Origin: Grifola frondosa | Lineage: Eukaryota; Basidiomycota; Agaricomycetes; Polyporales; Grifolaceae | Assembly: GCA_001683735.1 (NCBI GenBank) | Contig: LUGG01000020.1 | Span: forward strand, 434,001-498,000 | Direction: 5' to 3' | Length of the DNA stretch: 64,000 nucleotides | Shown: positions 34,686 through 47,549 of the stretch, piece after piece | How positions within the stretch are numbered: the first letter of the stretch is position 1 | Layout: every line of letters starts with the position of its first letter | The notes under the pieces: generated by a model | Told to the model about the DNA's origin: nothing | What the model saw: only the letters and a program-made list of their open reading frames with translations | Database searches by the model: none | Made by a program: the position numbers and the translations under genes

Positions 34686-36720
34686 TCAGAATCTGTCGCT
34701 CCACCTCCCTTCATCGCGTAAACCCATCGCCGCACTGAAGCTCTCGGAGCCCATGCCGTATGTGGGATCAGCGTTCCTGCCAGTAGTCTTCCCAACGACG
34801 GCGGCATGCACTGACTCCAGCGTATCAGACCACTTTTCCAGAGCCATGTAACGTTTCTTCTCGAGGCTTTGCCTGCAAGTAATGTGGTCAGTCAGGTGAT
34901 TGGAAGTGAAGACAACTTAATGAGCACTGACGAGCGGTCGAGCTCAAGTCTCATGGCGACTTGGTCAATTCGTCCTTCTACTTTACCTTCTAAGATCAAC
35001 CCTATTAGAAGTTCTTCCACTTCATCCTTCTCCACATTCAGTTGCTGACCATGCAGTGGTCAACTCCGAAGGCTGTCAAGAAGATCTCCGTACCCACTTT
35101 GGCTAAGAAAGACAGCTCCAGACGTGTATAAGGCTTGATGAGGTCGATGAGATACTGAGTGCGCAGACTGCGCAATAGCTCGCCGATATATGACCGAATG
35201 AATGGGTCGTCCATGATGGTCGACCGATTGTCTATCATGACGTCGTATCAGCACAAAAATATGCGATACGCAGAACGTACCTCGGAGAATCTTTTCCGCG
35301 GAGTGAACTTCGCGACGCTGGTATGTGTCGACGAGGTCCGTCATCGCCTTGATCTGCGGGTCGTTCCTGTACCTAAATGCAGAAAATCAACAATGTCGCG
35401 GTGCGATTTCTCATTGTACCCACGGTTTGGTTTCCTGACTGTCGAACGGGTTGACCTCACTACCTGTTAACATGTTTGCCAAGACGAGATACTTGAGCAC
35501 CTGGATTCTCTGCGGAGAACCTGCTTCGTCGTAGTTCCTAAAGGATTCAAAGAAATCCTCGCTAGCTCGGTTCCATTGCCCTAGACATCCAATCGCTTTG
35601 TCAACCCGATTTTACTACAGACAGACACTTACGTTCTCCCATCCACATCTTTCCGCCACATTCTTTGATCACACCCATGATCCGGGGGTGAGGGATAGCA
35701 GAACGGACAGCGTTCGATGCATTATATATTTCCTAGACCATCGGGTTTTAACAACACCGCCACGATAACGCGATATTTTTATTACCTTCAATTTCTTGAA
35801 GTTCTTTGTCTCATTATGCATCTGGATTTCGAGTGCATAAATCTCAAGGAGCTGAGTGCCTTTCTGTGCCTGGTCTTCGCCTTCAACACCAGTCGTTGAT
35901 CTATGAAGATCGCGGATGAGCTAGCAATGATGTCAGGTCTCGAAGTTGAACATGATAATATGGTTCAGAGACCTTGGATAACCGACCATATTCCTTACGA
36001 TCGAGCCAGAGCTTCGCCAGCTTCAGGTTTGTCTTAACAGAAAGTCGCTAATAAATGACCATTGCCATTGGTTATTGCATTCACCTTCGAAAGCGATGAG
36101 CCGTACCTCATTCTTTGCCTCCTCCAGCGCAGCCTTTGTAGCCTGGTAGAACTTCTCGAGAGTATCTACCTCAACTGGACCACCCTTCCCGCCACCAACA
36201 TAGTCCAAAATACCATTGATGGTCTTTTCGGAGTAGTTTCTTGTAACTGCCGACTTGGTGTATGTCAGCAATTGAGTATATGTCTGCAGCGCGTCATTTG
36301 GTCTACGGAGAGTGAGAAACAGTAGCTTGGTCATCTGCTTTAGTGCCTTGAATCCCCTGGCGGTACTTGGATTTAGCGCGAATCATACCCAACGTATACG
36401 AGACGCACCAGTCACCCTTTTCTTCTTCTTGGTCGACGATGGTTCGGAACTCTTTCAATGCCTGTTCTGGATTGTCTTCCTTCTTCGCTGTGCAAACGTA
36501 GCATCATTCCCACATCCACAACGGCTCAATGAGCTCACATTTGGCGGTATAATACATGTTCTCTACATCGGCACTTGCGGCTTCGTTGCCCTCATCGTCG
36601 TCTGAGTAGTCGAAGCCATAGTCCTAGGGGTCATAACAATCAATGAGATATGCTAGGCGGCAGAGTCCACCGCACCTCATCGTCGCTTCCTTGCATATAA
36701 TCGGCATCGTCGTCGTCCAT
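34686..36720 (-). CDS. CSN2: COP9 signalosome subunit 2
   Basis: About twelve exons, from [15 protein letters not shown] (36676-36720) through 36539-36623, 36409-36487, 36107-36356, 35973-36047 and others to the stop at 34686. Conserved blocks: [140 protein letters not shown], and the PCI domain ([50 protein letters not shown]). The C-terminus runs [23 protein letters not shown]2 is a core scaffold of the signalosome that removes NEDD8 from cullins in the nucleus and cytosol. All splice joins checked keep frame. The gene lies head to head with FAB1. Confidence 0.93.
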
Positions 36721-37648
36721 GATAGTACGCGGGTCACGGTCTCAATTTACCTAAGTGGCGTAATACTAGGGTGAGCGCATAGGTCAGTAGTTGTATCGTC
36801 GGAGACGACGCCGCATGAGGCATACAGCGTTTGATCGGCACCCCAGTGCTTGCGGTGGACGATGTCAGTTTGTCGTTCAATGAGGTTTACGACCAGAATC
36901 CAGATACGCGTCTGGCGCTTATCGACTTTTCTCACGTGGTCTGGGGCGAGTGCAAGATCGCATTTTTGGATGGAACGCAGATCAAGAACATATATACGCT
37001 AGCTAATTAGGCTAGCTTCCAAGTTCAGTTGCGCTTTTAAAGATACCGACTTGATACCGACTAAAACGTTCCGAGCGACCAGGGATAGATGCAGATCAGC
37101 TTAAGAACGTGTGTCTCTGACACCCTGCAACGTGATAAGATTGTATGGAGAGCCTTCAAGCTCTGACTAGTTCACGTGTCCGGGTCCTTTAACCTGCCCT
37201 ATTATCCTGTGATTAATCATTTAACTTGAAGGGGATGATGCGGTTCAGATACATGAGACAAAGTCCAGAGGGAGAGATTCTTCAAGCAGGATGCTCCGAA
37301 TTCAACAAGATAGAAATTGATAACCCTGTATGATGTGCCTCTTGAAGTAAATGCTCACAAGAATATACTATCAAGGTCGAGAAATATGTTGAGGGTATGA
37401 AGCAAATAATATTAGCATGGCGAGCAGAGGACCAAGGGGGAAGTAGATTGCCAGAGTCATCCTTCCGCGGCTATCTTGAGAAGAACGTTGGTGTACGTGA
37501 TTTGACGCGTCTCGCGACCCTTGCATAAACGATCTGGATTCTGGATGGCTGTTATTCGACTGAACCTCCATTAACCATCACCTCTGGTCTTTGACTCTTT
37601 GCTCATGTTACGCACGACTCTGACGACCAAACCATATACGACCCTTTA
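36721..37648. promoter_or_regulatory. Intergenic between divergent CSN2 and FAB1
   Basis: About 930 bp, no gene recognised. It must contain the promoters of both neighbours. A minus-strand open frame at 37,371-37,571 has no support. Confidence 0.4.
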
Positions 37649-40600
37649 ATGGCATCTCCTCAAGTAATATTCCCCAGCTCCAACGGAAGCGCGCTCTCCA
37701 GGTCTCGCAGTAGCACCAAGATTGTCGACGACGTGACAAGTCTCACTTCTTTCAATCCCTTTTCTGAAGAAGACGAACATGATCAGTCTTCATACGCGCT
37801 TGTCACTTCGCTGTTCTCCAAGGTCAAGCACACACTATCTGCACCCCTCTCACACAGTGTTGTCTCCAATGGACCGTCAACCCTGAGTTCTGGCCAAGGT
37901 CCGCCTGTTGTCGACCAACGACGACCGCCTATGCAAAGTTCGAGCTCATTACCTTCAATCAAGTCCGCCTCAGAGCGATCGAACCCTCTCCATATCCTTG
38001 CCTCTGATCCTGCACCTCCTCTAGTCTCACTGACGCCCGTGGTATCCGAGACACCGTCTTATAGTTCAGAATATGATAGGCCGCCATCCCGTGGCGCGTA
38101 CTCGCCAGACACGCCCGAGGGTGGCCTATATGGGACAACCATTCCGGGGTTCCCTATTCAGGATAGCGATGCCAGGAGCATCAGGACAACAGTGAGCATA
38201 AGGAGGTCTGCGTCGGTGTCGAAGGTGATTAGGCGAATCAGGGGAGAAGGTGAGCAAGGTTTCATGGTATCTTTGAATGACCTTACATCCTTCGCAGGTC
38301 TATCGCGTGATTATTGGATGGACGATGAACTCTGCAAAGAGTGCTATGACTGCAAAAGTGTCTTTACCACCTGGCGGCGCAAGCATCATTGTCGTATATG
38401 CGGTATGCTTTGCCAGTCATTCTTCTGATGCATATATATTTAAATTCGTTGGTTAGGGCAAATTTTCTGTTCCCGTTGCGCCTCCAACATCATAAAGGGT
38501 GCGCGATTTGGCCAGGATGGCATGCTGAGAGTTTGCAACTTGTGTCTGGGAAAGTTGGGGAAAGGAGACGATGATGACGAAGATGACAAGCGGTCAGTTG
38601 TGTCCAGCGTGGCTTCGCCCTTCGCTGCGCATCAGTTGGGGGGAGAGTTCATTTCTTTCAATCTGGCTAATCATCCCCAGTCTCCATTTGCCGCTTCTCA
38701 GCTATTTGGACGCACAGATGAGCCATTCAATCTGTTCTCCATCGCTGAGATGAGGAGGCCGCACTCCGGGTCTGATGAGAGCGGGTTCGGTTCTCGTCCT
38801 ATTACTCCTAATGATGAATCCCGAGAGGACAGATTTTTCCGCGAGAACCCTGTCCCATTCCGCAGAGGACTCACGGAGGAGGAAAAGGACCCTATATCTC
38901 TCTCCGATAAGTTCAGTCACGACAACTCTCCGACAGCAGCTGGATCGAAGACGCCGATAGACTTTCCCATCACCGTTCCAGTAAATGCCGATGCGATGAG
39001 TTCGGTGCAATTTCCTATCAGTTCTCCTGAACAGGCGTACGGATTTGATACTCCGGGCATTCTGCGATCGCGGTTCAACTCCTATGCAGACTTCGACGGC
39101 ACGACTCCGTTCATCAGGAGTCGTGTGCAGAGTAGGCTCGGGGAGACGTTTGATGCTGGGGAACCTGGATGGCGCACCAGAAGGGAGAGTACTGCGTAAG
39201 TTCTCACAGTGGGCTGTCTAACAATATTCTCATCTACGCTTCACTTTAGTTATGCGCAGGAGCTGAACCTGATCTCTATGTTTCATCTACGGATCATGCT
39301 GCGACAGATGCTCACGTCTGAGAATATCCCAAACATCAAGGAATGGGAGGACACGCTGCTGAAATTGGCGCTACGGATTGCCCGTGAACTGACATTCACC
39401 GCGCATCCTCATCGACAAGGTGCAGACATGGACGTTCGACGTTATGTCAAGATCAAGAAGATCCCTGGTGGCGCACCCAGGGATTCTGAATACGTCGACG
39501 GTGCGGTCATCACGAAGAACGTTGCCCACAAACAGATGTCGCGCAACCAACGCAATCCTCGAGTCATGTTGGTCACGTTTCCTCTCGAGTTTCATAGGGT
39601 GGAAGGGCAGTACATGCATTTCGGCCAGATATTTCGTCAAGAGAAGGAGTATCTCGGTAATTTGGCTAGCCGGATTGCTGCGTTGCGACCGCATGTGGTC
39701 CTAGCTGAGAAGTCTGTATCAAGGCTAGCCCTTGATGCCCTTGCGAAACATCACATCGCAGTGGCCAGGACGGTGAAGCCTTCTGCCATTCGGTTCGTCG
39801 CACGCATGACCCAAGGGGACGTGTTCTCCTCCATCGATAAACTCGCGTTGGAACCACACCTCGGACACTGTGGGCGTTTTAGGATACAGACATTTGACCA
39901 TCCACTCATTCCAGGCCAGCGCAAAACTTACATGCGATTCGAGGGATGCAACGGGGAAATGGGCTGTACAATCCTTCTCAGGGGTGGTGACATTGATGTC
40001 CTCAGACGGATCAAGAAAGTGACTCGTTTCCTGGCCTTCATAGTCCGGAACTTGAGGCTGGAGACCCACTTGTGGAAAGACTCCGTTATTACCTTGCCTC
40101 ATTTGACAGTAGAGGCAACCCCCGCAACTTTCCCAGGAACCTCTACGTTTGGTGTTGGCTCGGTGTCCTCCGCCACTGCTTCGCTGCAACAATTATCATC
40201 GCAGGCTCTCACCAATGGCTTGGTCCTGTCCCACATTACTAGTGAAGATGATCTTCCTGATGAAGACGCGGAGCAATTGAGACTTTCTCGCCGCATCCAA
40301 GAGTCTCTAGAGCCGTACCAAAAAACGTTCATATCCGTTTCCGCTACCCTGCGCTTCCCTCCACCGCAGCCTATCCGTCGCATGAAGGAGCTTGATGATG
40401 AGCTCATCCGCGTCAAACGGGAGTGGGAGGATGAGGTCGTTCGCCGAGAAGAGAGGGGAAATGCCGGACTGCACACTCAAGAGGAAACCATAACCCAAAG
40501 CCAGACCTTGGTTCCTACCCACGACCCCAACGATGTCGCTGCCCAAATCGAATCGCTGCCAATCCCTGACCCCCCAAGTCCTCCTCACCCGACGAGATGA

Positions 40601-43600
40601 TGTTGATGCTCGACGATCGTCCGGGCTACTTTGACACAGTGCATACGTCGTCTCCTAACGTTCTTCCCAATGGCTTAACCTCTTCACCACTTGCATGCAT
40701 GCCGGCCGATAACCTAGTACGTCTGAAGACGACCGAGGACATTGCATTGGAGAGCCGTTTGAGCTACGTGAAATGGCAGCACGCGGAGCAGCGGCGAATA
40801 TGGGAGTGGTACCTACGGAAGAACAAGGACGACTTCGACGTGGAGAAGTACCAATGCATCAGCTTGTGGGAGCTGACACTGCCGATGAACGACTTCGGCC
40901 TCCACCGTTCTTGCTTCCCTCCAAAGTTGGAGTACATCACCTTCTATGGTGAGAACGATTGCACGCTGGGTCAGTTTATCGAGAAATCGGTCATGGATAC
41001 ACTTGTCCACTTCCTGGATCCTAAAGCCATCTGCGAAAATAGGAGCTGCAATCAGCCTCTTGCGCGCCATTGCAAGGTTTACGTCCACAACGAGACTCGT
41101 CTATCGGTCGCGGTGGAGCAATGGGATGGACAGATCATCAATCGAGCGAATTACCACCCGTCTCCGGATTCCATCATCACTTGGAGTGCATGTCGTGTCT
41201 GCAGGTCGGCTACTCCGTTCATTCCAGTGTCTGAGGAGATGCAGCGGTATTCCTTTGCCAAGTTCCTTGAGCTCCATTTTTATCCAGCAGACGTGCAGCT
41301 GGTGCAGGGCGCGGGATCCACACAACATTTACCAGCATCACGTACGCTACTTTGCCATCCGAGGCATGACCGTGCGCTTTGTTGCAGATCCTATCGTGCT
41401 GCACGAAGTAATCTATCCACCAATGCGCATACGAGTGCGTCCGGAGACACAGCTTGAAATCAAGAACACAGATTTCCTTCGTTTGCACAATAGGAACAAC
41501 GTGTGGTATTCCGCCCTCGTCGATGATTTGAAGCTGATCAACATCGACGCGGCTACTGGTGACGAGGAAGCCGATGCTCTACTGACGGCCCATATCAACG
41601 GCCTTATCATTAAGGCTGAGTCGGAGAAAGACGACATCACAAGACTCATTGACAAGATATACCGGGAGACCCCGTCTACCGATACCCTTGCCTTGAATCA
41701 AGTGCGAGCCTATCGTCAGGATAGGATTGTTGCATGGCAGCAGGACTTTGACAGGTTGCCCAAGCCCAGGATGCCGCAGTTTCTGGATCGCGTTGGTCGC
41801 AAGACTTCCGCGTTTGGTTCGGTGCGAGCCATGCTACCTCGGAAGGCCGACACCTATAGTCCATTGGACGTTGATCGTGTACCTTCTGCTAACGTGTCTG
41901 AGGCCGAGGAACACATCCCTGTGATGAGGCGAGCTACAGGAGAATCGTTCCTTTCGGCATCGTCTGCATCCGAAGTATCAGAAACAGAGTCATTAGCGGA
42001 ACGGAGGGGAGAAAATGTGCGCATACCAGAGACGCTTCTCATAGATCTGGCCGATATCCCTCCCGCGATCGTAGAGTCTGCGGGTAAATCAGATCCTGAT
42101 AGCGACTCAACCATCGGCGCAGGACGTGGAGGTACAGGGCTGTCGGATGATGCCCTGTCACCAGTTTCAGTGAGTTCTTGGCTCTTTCTGGACACGCCTG
42201 CAACTTACTTGGATAACAGCGTGACCAGCGTGGGCCTGACAATGAACGCCGCTCTCAGCCTATCTCAAGGTTGCCTAGACGTGTGACCGATTATCCCAGT
42301 GTAGCCGAACTCGTGAAGAAGTACCAGGATTTTCTACCACCTCAGGGCGTTGAAGAGTTGACGAAGACTGCCTTTCCTCCTGCCGTCCCTGTTTCAGAGA
42401 GTGAACAAGAATCCACAGCTCATATACGTTCCCGAGTACGAACCAAGGGTCGACATCAATTTGTGACCAAGAGATCGTCTATATCTGACTTCGAGCAAAG
42501 TTATGCAGCCAATATTGCGCCGAAGTATCTCACTAAACGAGCAATTGGACCCCCGCCAACCAGCCGGATTCCTGTTGTATCTTCTTTCGATTCGCAGGAT
42601 CGATCTCGTCGAGCCTCTCCCGACAAGCGGTCTTCATTTTCACGAATGCAGACCGAGGTCGTGATGCGATCAGGAAGGACATCACCACCAAGCGGCAGGC
42701 CCGCTTCGGTAGCACTTCCTAGTACTAAAACCAGAGGAAAGTCAGTTATTCGAGGGAATCCGAAGGAAAAGGGTACATCGTCTCGACCTCCAAGTACTTC
42801 CGGCAAGTCCACCTTCAGGAGGCCTCCAGGAACTAAAGTGTCCAACATGGCCAAACATTTTGAGCGGATGAATAAGGATACTGAGCGAGCAAACCGCCGT
42901 TACGCTGTGATTCGTGGCAAGCGAGCTCGGCCAGTCGCGTCCGCCCGCGCCAAAGTCGAGGTCCTAGAAAGCATCAAGGACGCGATCAAAGACGAGTCCG
43001 AAAGCTCCGACTCTAGCGAAGCTGATGACGAAGGAGACGGAGACGACGAAGACGGTGGTGGCGGCGATGATCAGAAAAGTCCGGACTCTCTGCCTGCACC
43101 TCCAATCGCGATCAAGATAGAAGGCGATTCTTCCGCTGGCCTTTCAACTGATGCTGCGGTAGTACCATCGCTCGACTCGAAGGACACAGAGTCTACTGAA
43201 CCGGCAGGTCCTCAAGATAATATCACGCCAGAGGCTCCTCCTTCGGCCCCCAACTCTCCGATGATATCAGCGATGATAGTGAATGACACGGCACCACTAA
43301 GCTCGCCACCCACTGACATCGAGATGCCCTCTGGCAATGAACGGCATTCAATTTTCAAGGCCTTGTCTGGTTTCTGGCCACAGCAAACCCAACCGTATCG
43401 TTATCGCGCAGATATCGATGCAGATGACCTATGTCTGATCCAGAACACATTTTCCGCGATTCATGGATGGTTGTCCGCACAGATGAGCCTACCTCCATCA
43501 TCGCATTGGCCCTCAAGTAGGTTCTTGTTGTCTTCTTTGCAAGGTTTCATTTTGACGGTCTCTGGCTTTACAGCTCCCCGCAGTATCGAGACATGTTGTC

Positions 43601-45063
43601 AAGATCGCGTGCAGAGAAGCGACATGCACGAGAAGCAAAGTTAACCGATGGCGAAGCGTTTATGCCTGATGACAAGTCTATTGCAGGTTCGACGTCTACC
43701 TGGGGTGTTGTCAATGTAGATAGTACGGAAGGTGCCGACCCGACCGAAGAGCTGCGGGTGCCTTCATCTAAGTCACCTTGGGCAATATGTGCGTAGCCAA
43801 CATACAACTGGCGACGATAGACTTACATCTGTTCTTATAGCTTTCGAAAGTGGCGGATTGACAATCAGTTGTACCGTTCTGTATCCAGAGCAGTTCGATG
43901 CCCTTCGACGGACCTATGATTGTGAAAGAAGCATGATCGAATCGTTGGCCAGATGTGTGAAATGGGACGCCAATGGGGGAAAATCTGGGTCGGCATTTTT
44001 GAAAACTCTTGGTATGTGCAGTTTGGTTTCCAATTCAACTCGTTAATAATCATTTACCTCAGACGACCGTTTCATCGCGAAGGAGCTATCACGGGCTGAA
44101 CTTCAGGCTATGGAGACCTTCGCTCCTGCTTATTTCGACTACATGTCGTCATCGGTCGTTGCTAATGTCTGTCGAGCTTTTCTTTGGGTGATCTTATATT
44201 GACACGTGCGACAGCGTCCTACGCTCTTGGCGAAGATCTTTGGTTGTTTCAAGATTACCTTCCGGAAGAGCCAGAAATACCAGGGGTCGGGCAAGTCGAA
44301 GTCGACGCAGATGAACTTACTTGTCATGGAGAATCTGTTCTATGATCGGCGTTTTTCCAAGGTACATTTTCTGTCCAAACCTTTCAAGCACATAGCTGAC
44401 ACTGCCTAGATCTATGACTTAAAAGGCTCAACGCGCAATCCGTCATGTGCAATCAACAGGTCGCGAAAACGAAGTTCTCCTGGACGAGAATCTGGTCGAG
44501 AGTAAGTACGATGGAGCCTGCAATGGCCGACTCCGCTGATCTCATGATCTCTTGTAGCTGCTCATCTTACTCCGTTCTATCTCCGCGAGCACTCAAAGAG
44601 GATACTCAGAGGCGCCCTTTTCAATGATAGCAAGTTCTTGGCGGATATCAACGTCATGGACTATTCCTTGGTAGTTGGTGTCGACAGTATGAATAATGAG
44701 CTAGTTGTGGGCATCGTTGGTGCGCTTGGATTTTCCAGGAGCTTTTATTTGCGATCTCATAATTTTTCCCTAGATTATATCAGAACCTACACTTGGGACA
44801 AAAAGCTAGAGAGTTGGGTGAAGGATTCTACATTCCTTGGTGGCGCCAACAAGGGAGAGCCTACCATAATTGGCCCAAAGCAATATAGACATCGGTTTCT
44901 GAGTGCAATGGAGCGTTACTTCCCACTGGTGAGCATCTACCAATTTATTCTAGTCGTCCTACATTCTGATCACCTTGTGTAGGTTCCCGATAGGTGGATG
45001 AAGCAACACGATGCTCCTGAAGAAGAGGGAAACAATCTGCTGGACCTGTGGCCCGATTGGTGA
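37649..45063 (+). CDS. FAB1: FAB1/PIKfyve phosphatidylinositol 3-phosphate 5-kinase, with several apparent frame breaks
   Basis: A gene of about 2,200 codons that makes PI(3,5)P2 on endosome and vacuole membranes. Domains in order: Ser-rich N-terminus; FYVE zinc finger (KECYDCKSVF, WRRKHHCRICG, QIFCSRCAS; 38,320-38,560); TCP-1/CCT-like domain (QTFDHPLIPGQRKTYMRFEG, MGCTILLRGGDIDVLRRIKK; 39,880-40,060); Cys-rich linker (CENRSCNQPLARHCKVYVHN, TWSACRVCRSATPFIP; 41,030-41,230); acidic disordered region; C-terminal lipid kinase (DDRFIAKELSRAEL, IFGCFKITFRKSQKYQGSGK, MDYSLVVGVDS, YIRTYTWDKKLESWVKDSTF, ending LLDLWPDW). Clear introns include 38403-38456, 39196-39249, 42171-42224 and several of 45-65 bp in the kinase part. 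Frame breaks not explained by standard splicing: near 41,309 (one extra G), 43,426 (one C missing in DDPMSDPEHIF) and 44,441 (one extra C in STRNRHVQSTG). At 40,570 a 44-bp intron or a missing C both work. Each side of each break is highly conserved. Confidence 0.93.
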
Positions 45064-45351
45064 TCTCTCGTTTTACTGTAACATTACTGCGTAATATCTC
45101 CCGCGGTCTGTTTTCGTTGTTTCTGGTTGCAGCGCTGCTTACTTACTTGCATTTCACACACTCACACTCACATCTTTTGGACTCAGCATTCTGCACATAT
45201 CGTCTCCACTCCCCTTGCATGTATAATTATCACCTTCATGTTTGCCACACATACCCCACAATGAGCCTTGTCTAAGTTAAATCGCATCTACATACATGGA
45301 CGAAAAGAGAAGGCGGTGCCCGCATAGCAGCAGTGGCGTCCACAACGTACA
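45064..45351. other. Short intergenic gap between converging FAB1 and LTV1
   Basis: 288 bp holding the 3' untranslated regions and ends of two convergent genes. No stem-loop or gene seen. Confidence 0.4.
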
Positions 45352-47205
45352 TTAGAGCTTTCGTAGTTTTGTCTTCTCTTTGTTGGCGAGAGTCCGAGCC
45401 TGCTGTTTGACTTCTTTCGAAAACTGCTCCTTGGTCGTCTTTTTGTCCACTCGGCGAGCCTGACGTTCAGCCTTGACCGCTTGTTTCCGCTTCTTCTTCT
45501 CCTCGGCGGTCTCGGATTTTGGACGAGTGACGGTGAGGCGTGCAGCTAGAGTCCATTGATGTGCGTCAGACTGAGTGGAAAGAACCGTTTACAAAATGTA
45601 CGTACGCCTCGCGTTATCTGGGTCCTCGTCTGGTACTGGCGGCGAAGGTGCATGATTTGTAATTTCGACGGAAGGGAGGCCGGTCTTGGGGTCCAGTCGT
45701 ATACGAGGAACTGTCTTGTCCTGACGAGCACGAATTAATCTTGGATGGTTCTCAAGATTGCTATACGTAGCTAAATGAACGCAAAATTTTAGTCTTCGAT
45801 CTCAAAGCTCCGCTGTGACACATACTCAGGATGGTTTCACAGTCCCAACGATCCTTCTTGTCATCAATGTCGAGCGGCATTAAAATGTCGTCGTCCTCCG
45901 AATCGTCATCATGTTCACGCAGTCTGATCTCTCCGAGCGCCTTTCGAACCGTCTCTAGCTTCTCTGCACCCGTACCGCCAGCCAGAACTGGTCGCATTTT
46001 CCCTCCCAGTATTTCGTAATTGTCGAGGAACTCGTTCATAATTGTATCGAAATCTTCGCGCGAGGTGATGAGGTCCGGAGCTTCATCCGAATCGTCAGAT
46101 GCACCGTCAATCTCCTCATCCTCATCCTCGTCGTATTCCCTTTGCATCTGGAGGTGGTATCCATCATCCAGTGTCCGGGAATTATGGATTATTATCAAGA
46201 CTCACCTGATCGAACCGTTCGTCCAGTGTAGTCAGCCCTTCGTTTCGGAACATCGAAGAACTACTCATGCTATAACCCGATGCGTCGGAGGTGCCCTTTC
46301 TTCTTCGCTTCCCACCGATCACGGAGAACTGAGGAAGCGTACCAACAGTGTCTGCCCCTTCCGAACATACATCATCATCAGAAAAATCTGTTGGAGGGGC
46401 AGCCTTCTGGGCTTTTTTGAAATGCGCAAAGCGGGCCTCCCAATCTTCATCTTCGGCCTCCGCTTCCTGTGCTGCGCCACCCTGGTCATGAGGTACCCCG
46501 CCTTCGCCTTCAAGTACGCCCTCCTCACGGAACTCGAAAGTCACATAGACATCGGGGTCTCGTTCTCCATCTGCCACCAAATCATTGAAGAAATCGTCCT
46601 GTAAATTGTCTTCTACGAAGGCATCGTCCTCGAGGGCCTCCAGCACTTGGCGAAGATGAGGGTCCATATCGGGCTGAAAGCCTGCTATTGAAGATGGAAT
46701 GCCCTGCTGCGACTCGTAATTTCGGGGCAACTCAGATGTCGAAGGAAGGGTGTCGGCAGGAAGATCCAGTAGTGCGATGGGGTCTTTATCTCTCGCTCTT
46801 GCCTTGCCTTTCGGTTTGGAGACAGCTTCGAGGAGGATACTGTCAACACCGTCTTCCTGTAAGCCAACAGGACGGAGATGTTGCATATAATCATAGTCGG
46901 TATCGTCAAAGTAGACACCATAGAGAGTTGCTTCTCCGATATTTGCACGCTCATTGTCGTGAGCTAGGTCTGAAGGGGATATAACCCCCTCCAGGTCCGC
47001 CCTTGATTTCCCCTACAATAGACGGGTGAAAAGCAGACACGAGAAGGTAAAATAATGTACGTACCCTGACCGCATTACTCCTTTCGAAAGCTTTTAGTAC
47101 ATGTTGGCTTGCCTCTGGGTCATGAATTAGAGGATCCCGCTGAGAGCGGTGTACGAGCTGGAAGTGTTGGGTGCCGGGCTGGCGAAAGATGGATTTTGGA
47201 GGCAT
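45352..47205 (-). CDS. LTV1: LTV1, 40S ribosome biogenesis and export factor
   Basis: Five exons, starting with MPPKSIFRQPGTQHFQLVHR (47,205), the family's signature N-terminus ending in VHRSQRDPL. Then come a variable acidic region with GVYFDDTDYDYMQHLRPVG, EDDAFVEDNLQDDFFNDLVA and EDEDWEARFAHFKKAQK, FRNEGLTTLDERFDQ, LITSREDFDTIMNEFLDNYE, a block around PRIRLDPKTGLPSVEITNH, and a Lys/Arg-rich C-terminus (EEKKKRKQAVKAERQARRVD) ending KTKLRKL. Joins at about 47,066/47,014, 46,206/46,160, 45,826/45,772 and 45,608/45,547 keep frame. LTV1 escorts pre-40S particles out of the nucleus and is removed after casein-kinase phosphorylation. It shares a 344-bp upstream region with TAF2. Confidence 0.9.
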
Positions 47206-47549
47206 TTAGACCCAAACTTTTGCAAAGAATAGAATATTGCGGCCAGGCAGCAAAAGAAAAGTGAAATGCTTGAAGCACGCGGATGTACAGATGTGATCGA
47301 ATTGGGAACAGAGTAGAAATTGTGGGCAGTCGTGTTTCTTACGTAAGCAACCTTCTTGCTGAGCTCAACGAGTCGATGGCGCGCTCGTCGTCGTCGTCAT
47401 CGTGTTCGACGTCCACCTAACCATATCCCATCTATACAGCTCTCTCAGTACTCCATCTCCATCTCTACCACTCTCTATTCCTTAGGTGACTTGATTGCAA
47501 CAGTTTATCAAGTCTCGGCTTGCTTATTAGCCTAACAGGAGGTTCCAAG
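47206..47549. promoter_or_regulatory. Bidirectional promoter, LTV1 / TAF2
   Basis: 344 bp between opposite start codons. Contains pyrimidine-rich tracts (for example the CTCTCAGTACTCCATCTCC region at 47,441-47,480) on the TAF2 side, common ahead of fungal transcription starts. No TATA box seen. Confidence 0.45.

Noticed and set aside
34665..34851. Plus-strand open frame [13 protein letters not shown]... as last exon of mL40
   Set aside because: The same DNA encodes the conserved CSN2 C-terminus on the minus strand, and a shorter mL40 ending with a normal intron is available.
40560..40600. Certain frameshift in FAB1 at the six-C run
   Set aside because: A 44-bp intron (AACGAT|GTCGCT...CCCAAG) would also restore the frame, so this site alone is not counted as a proved break.
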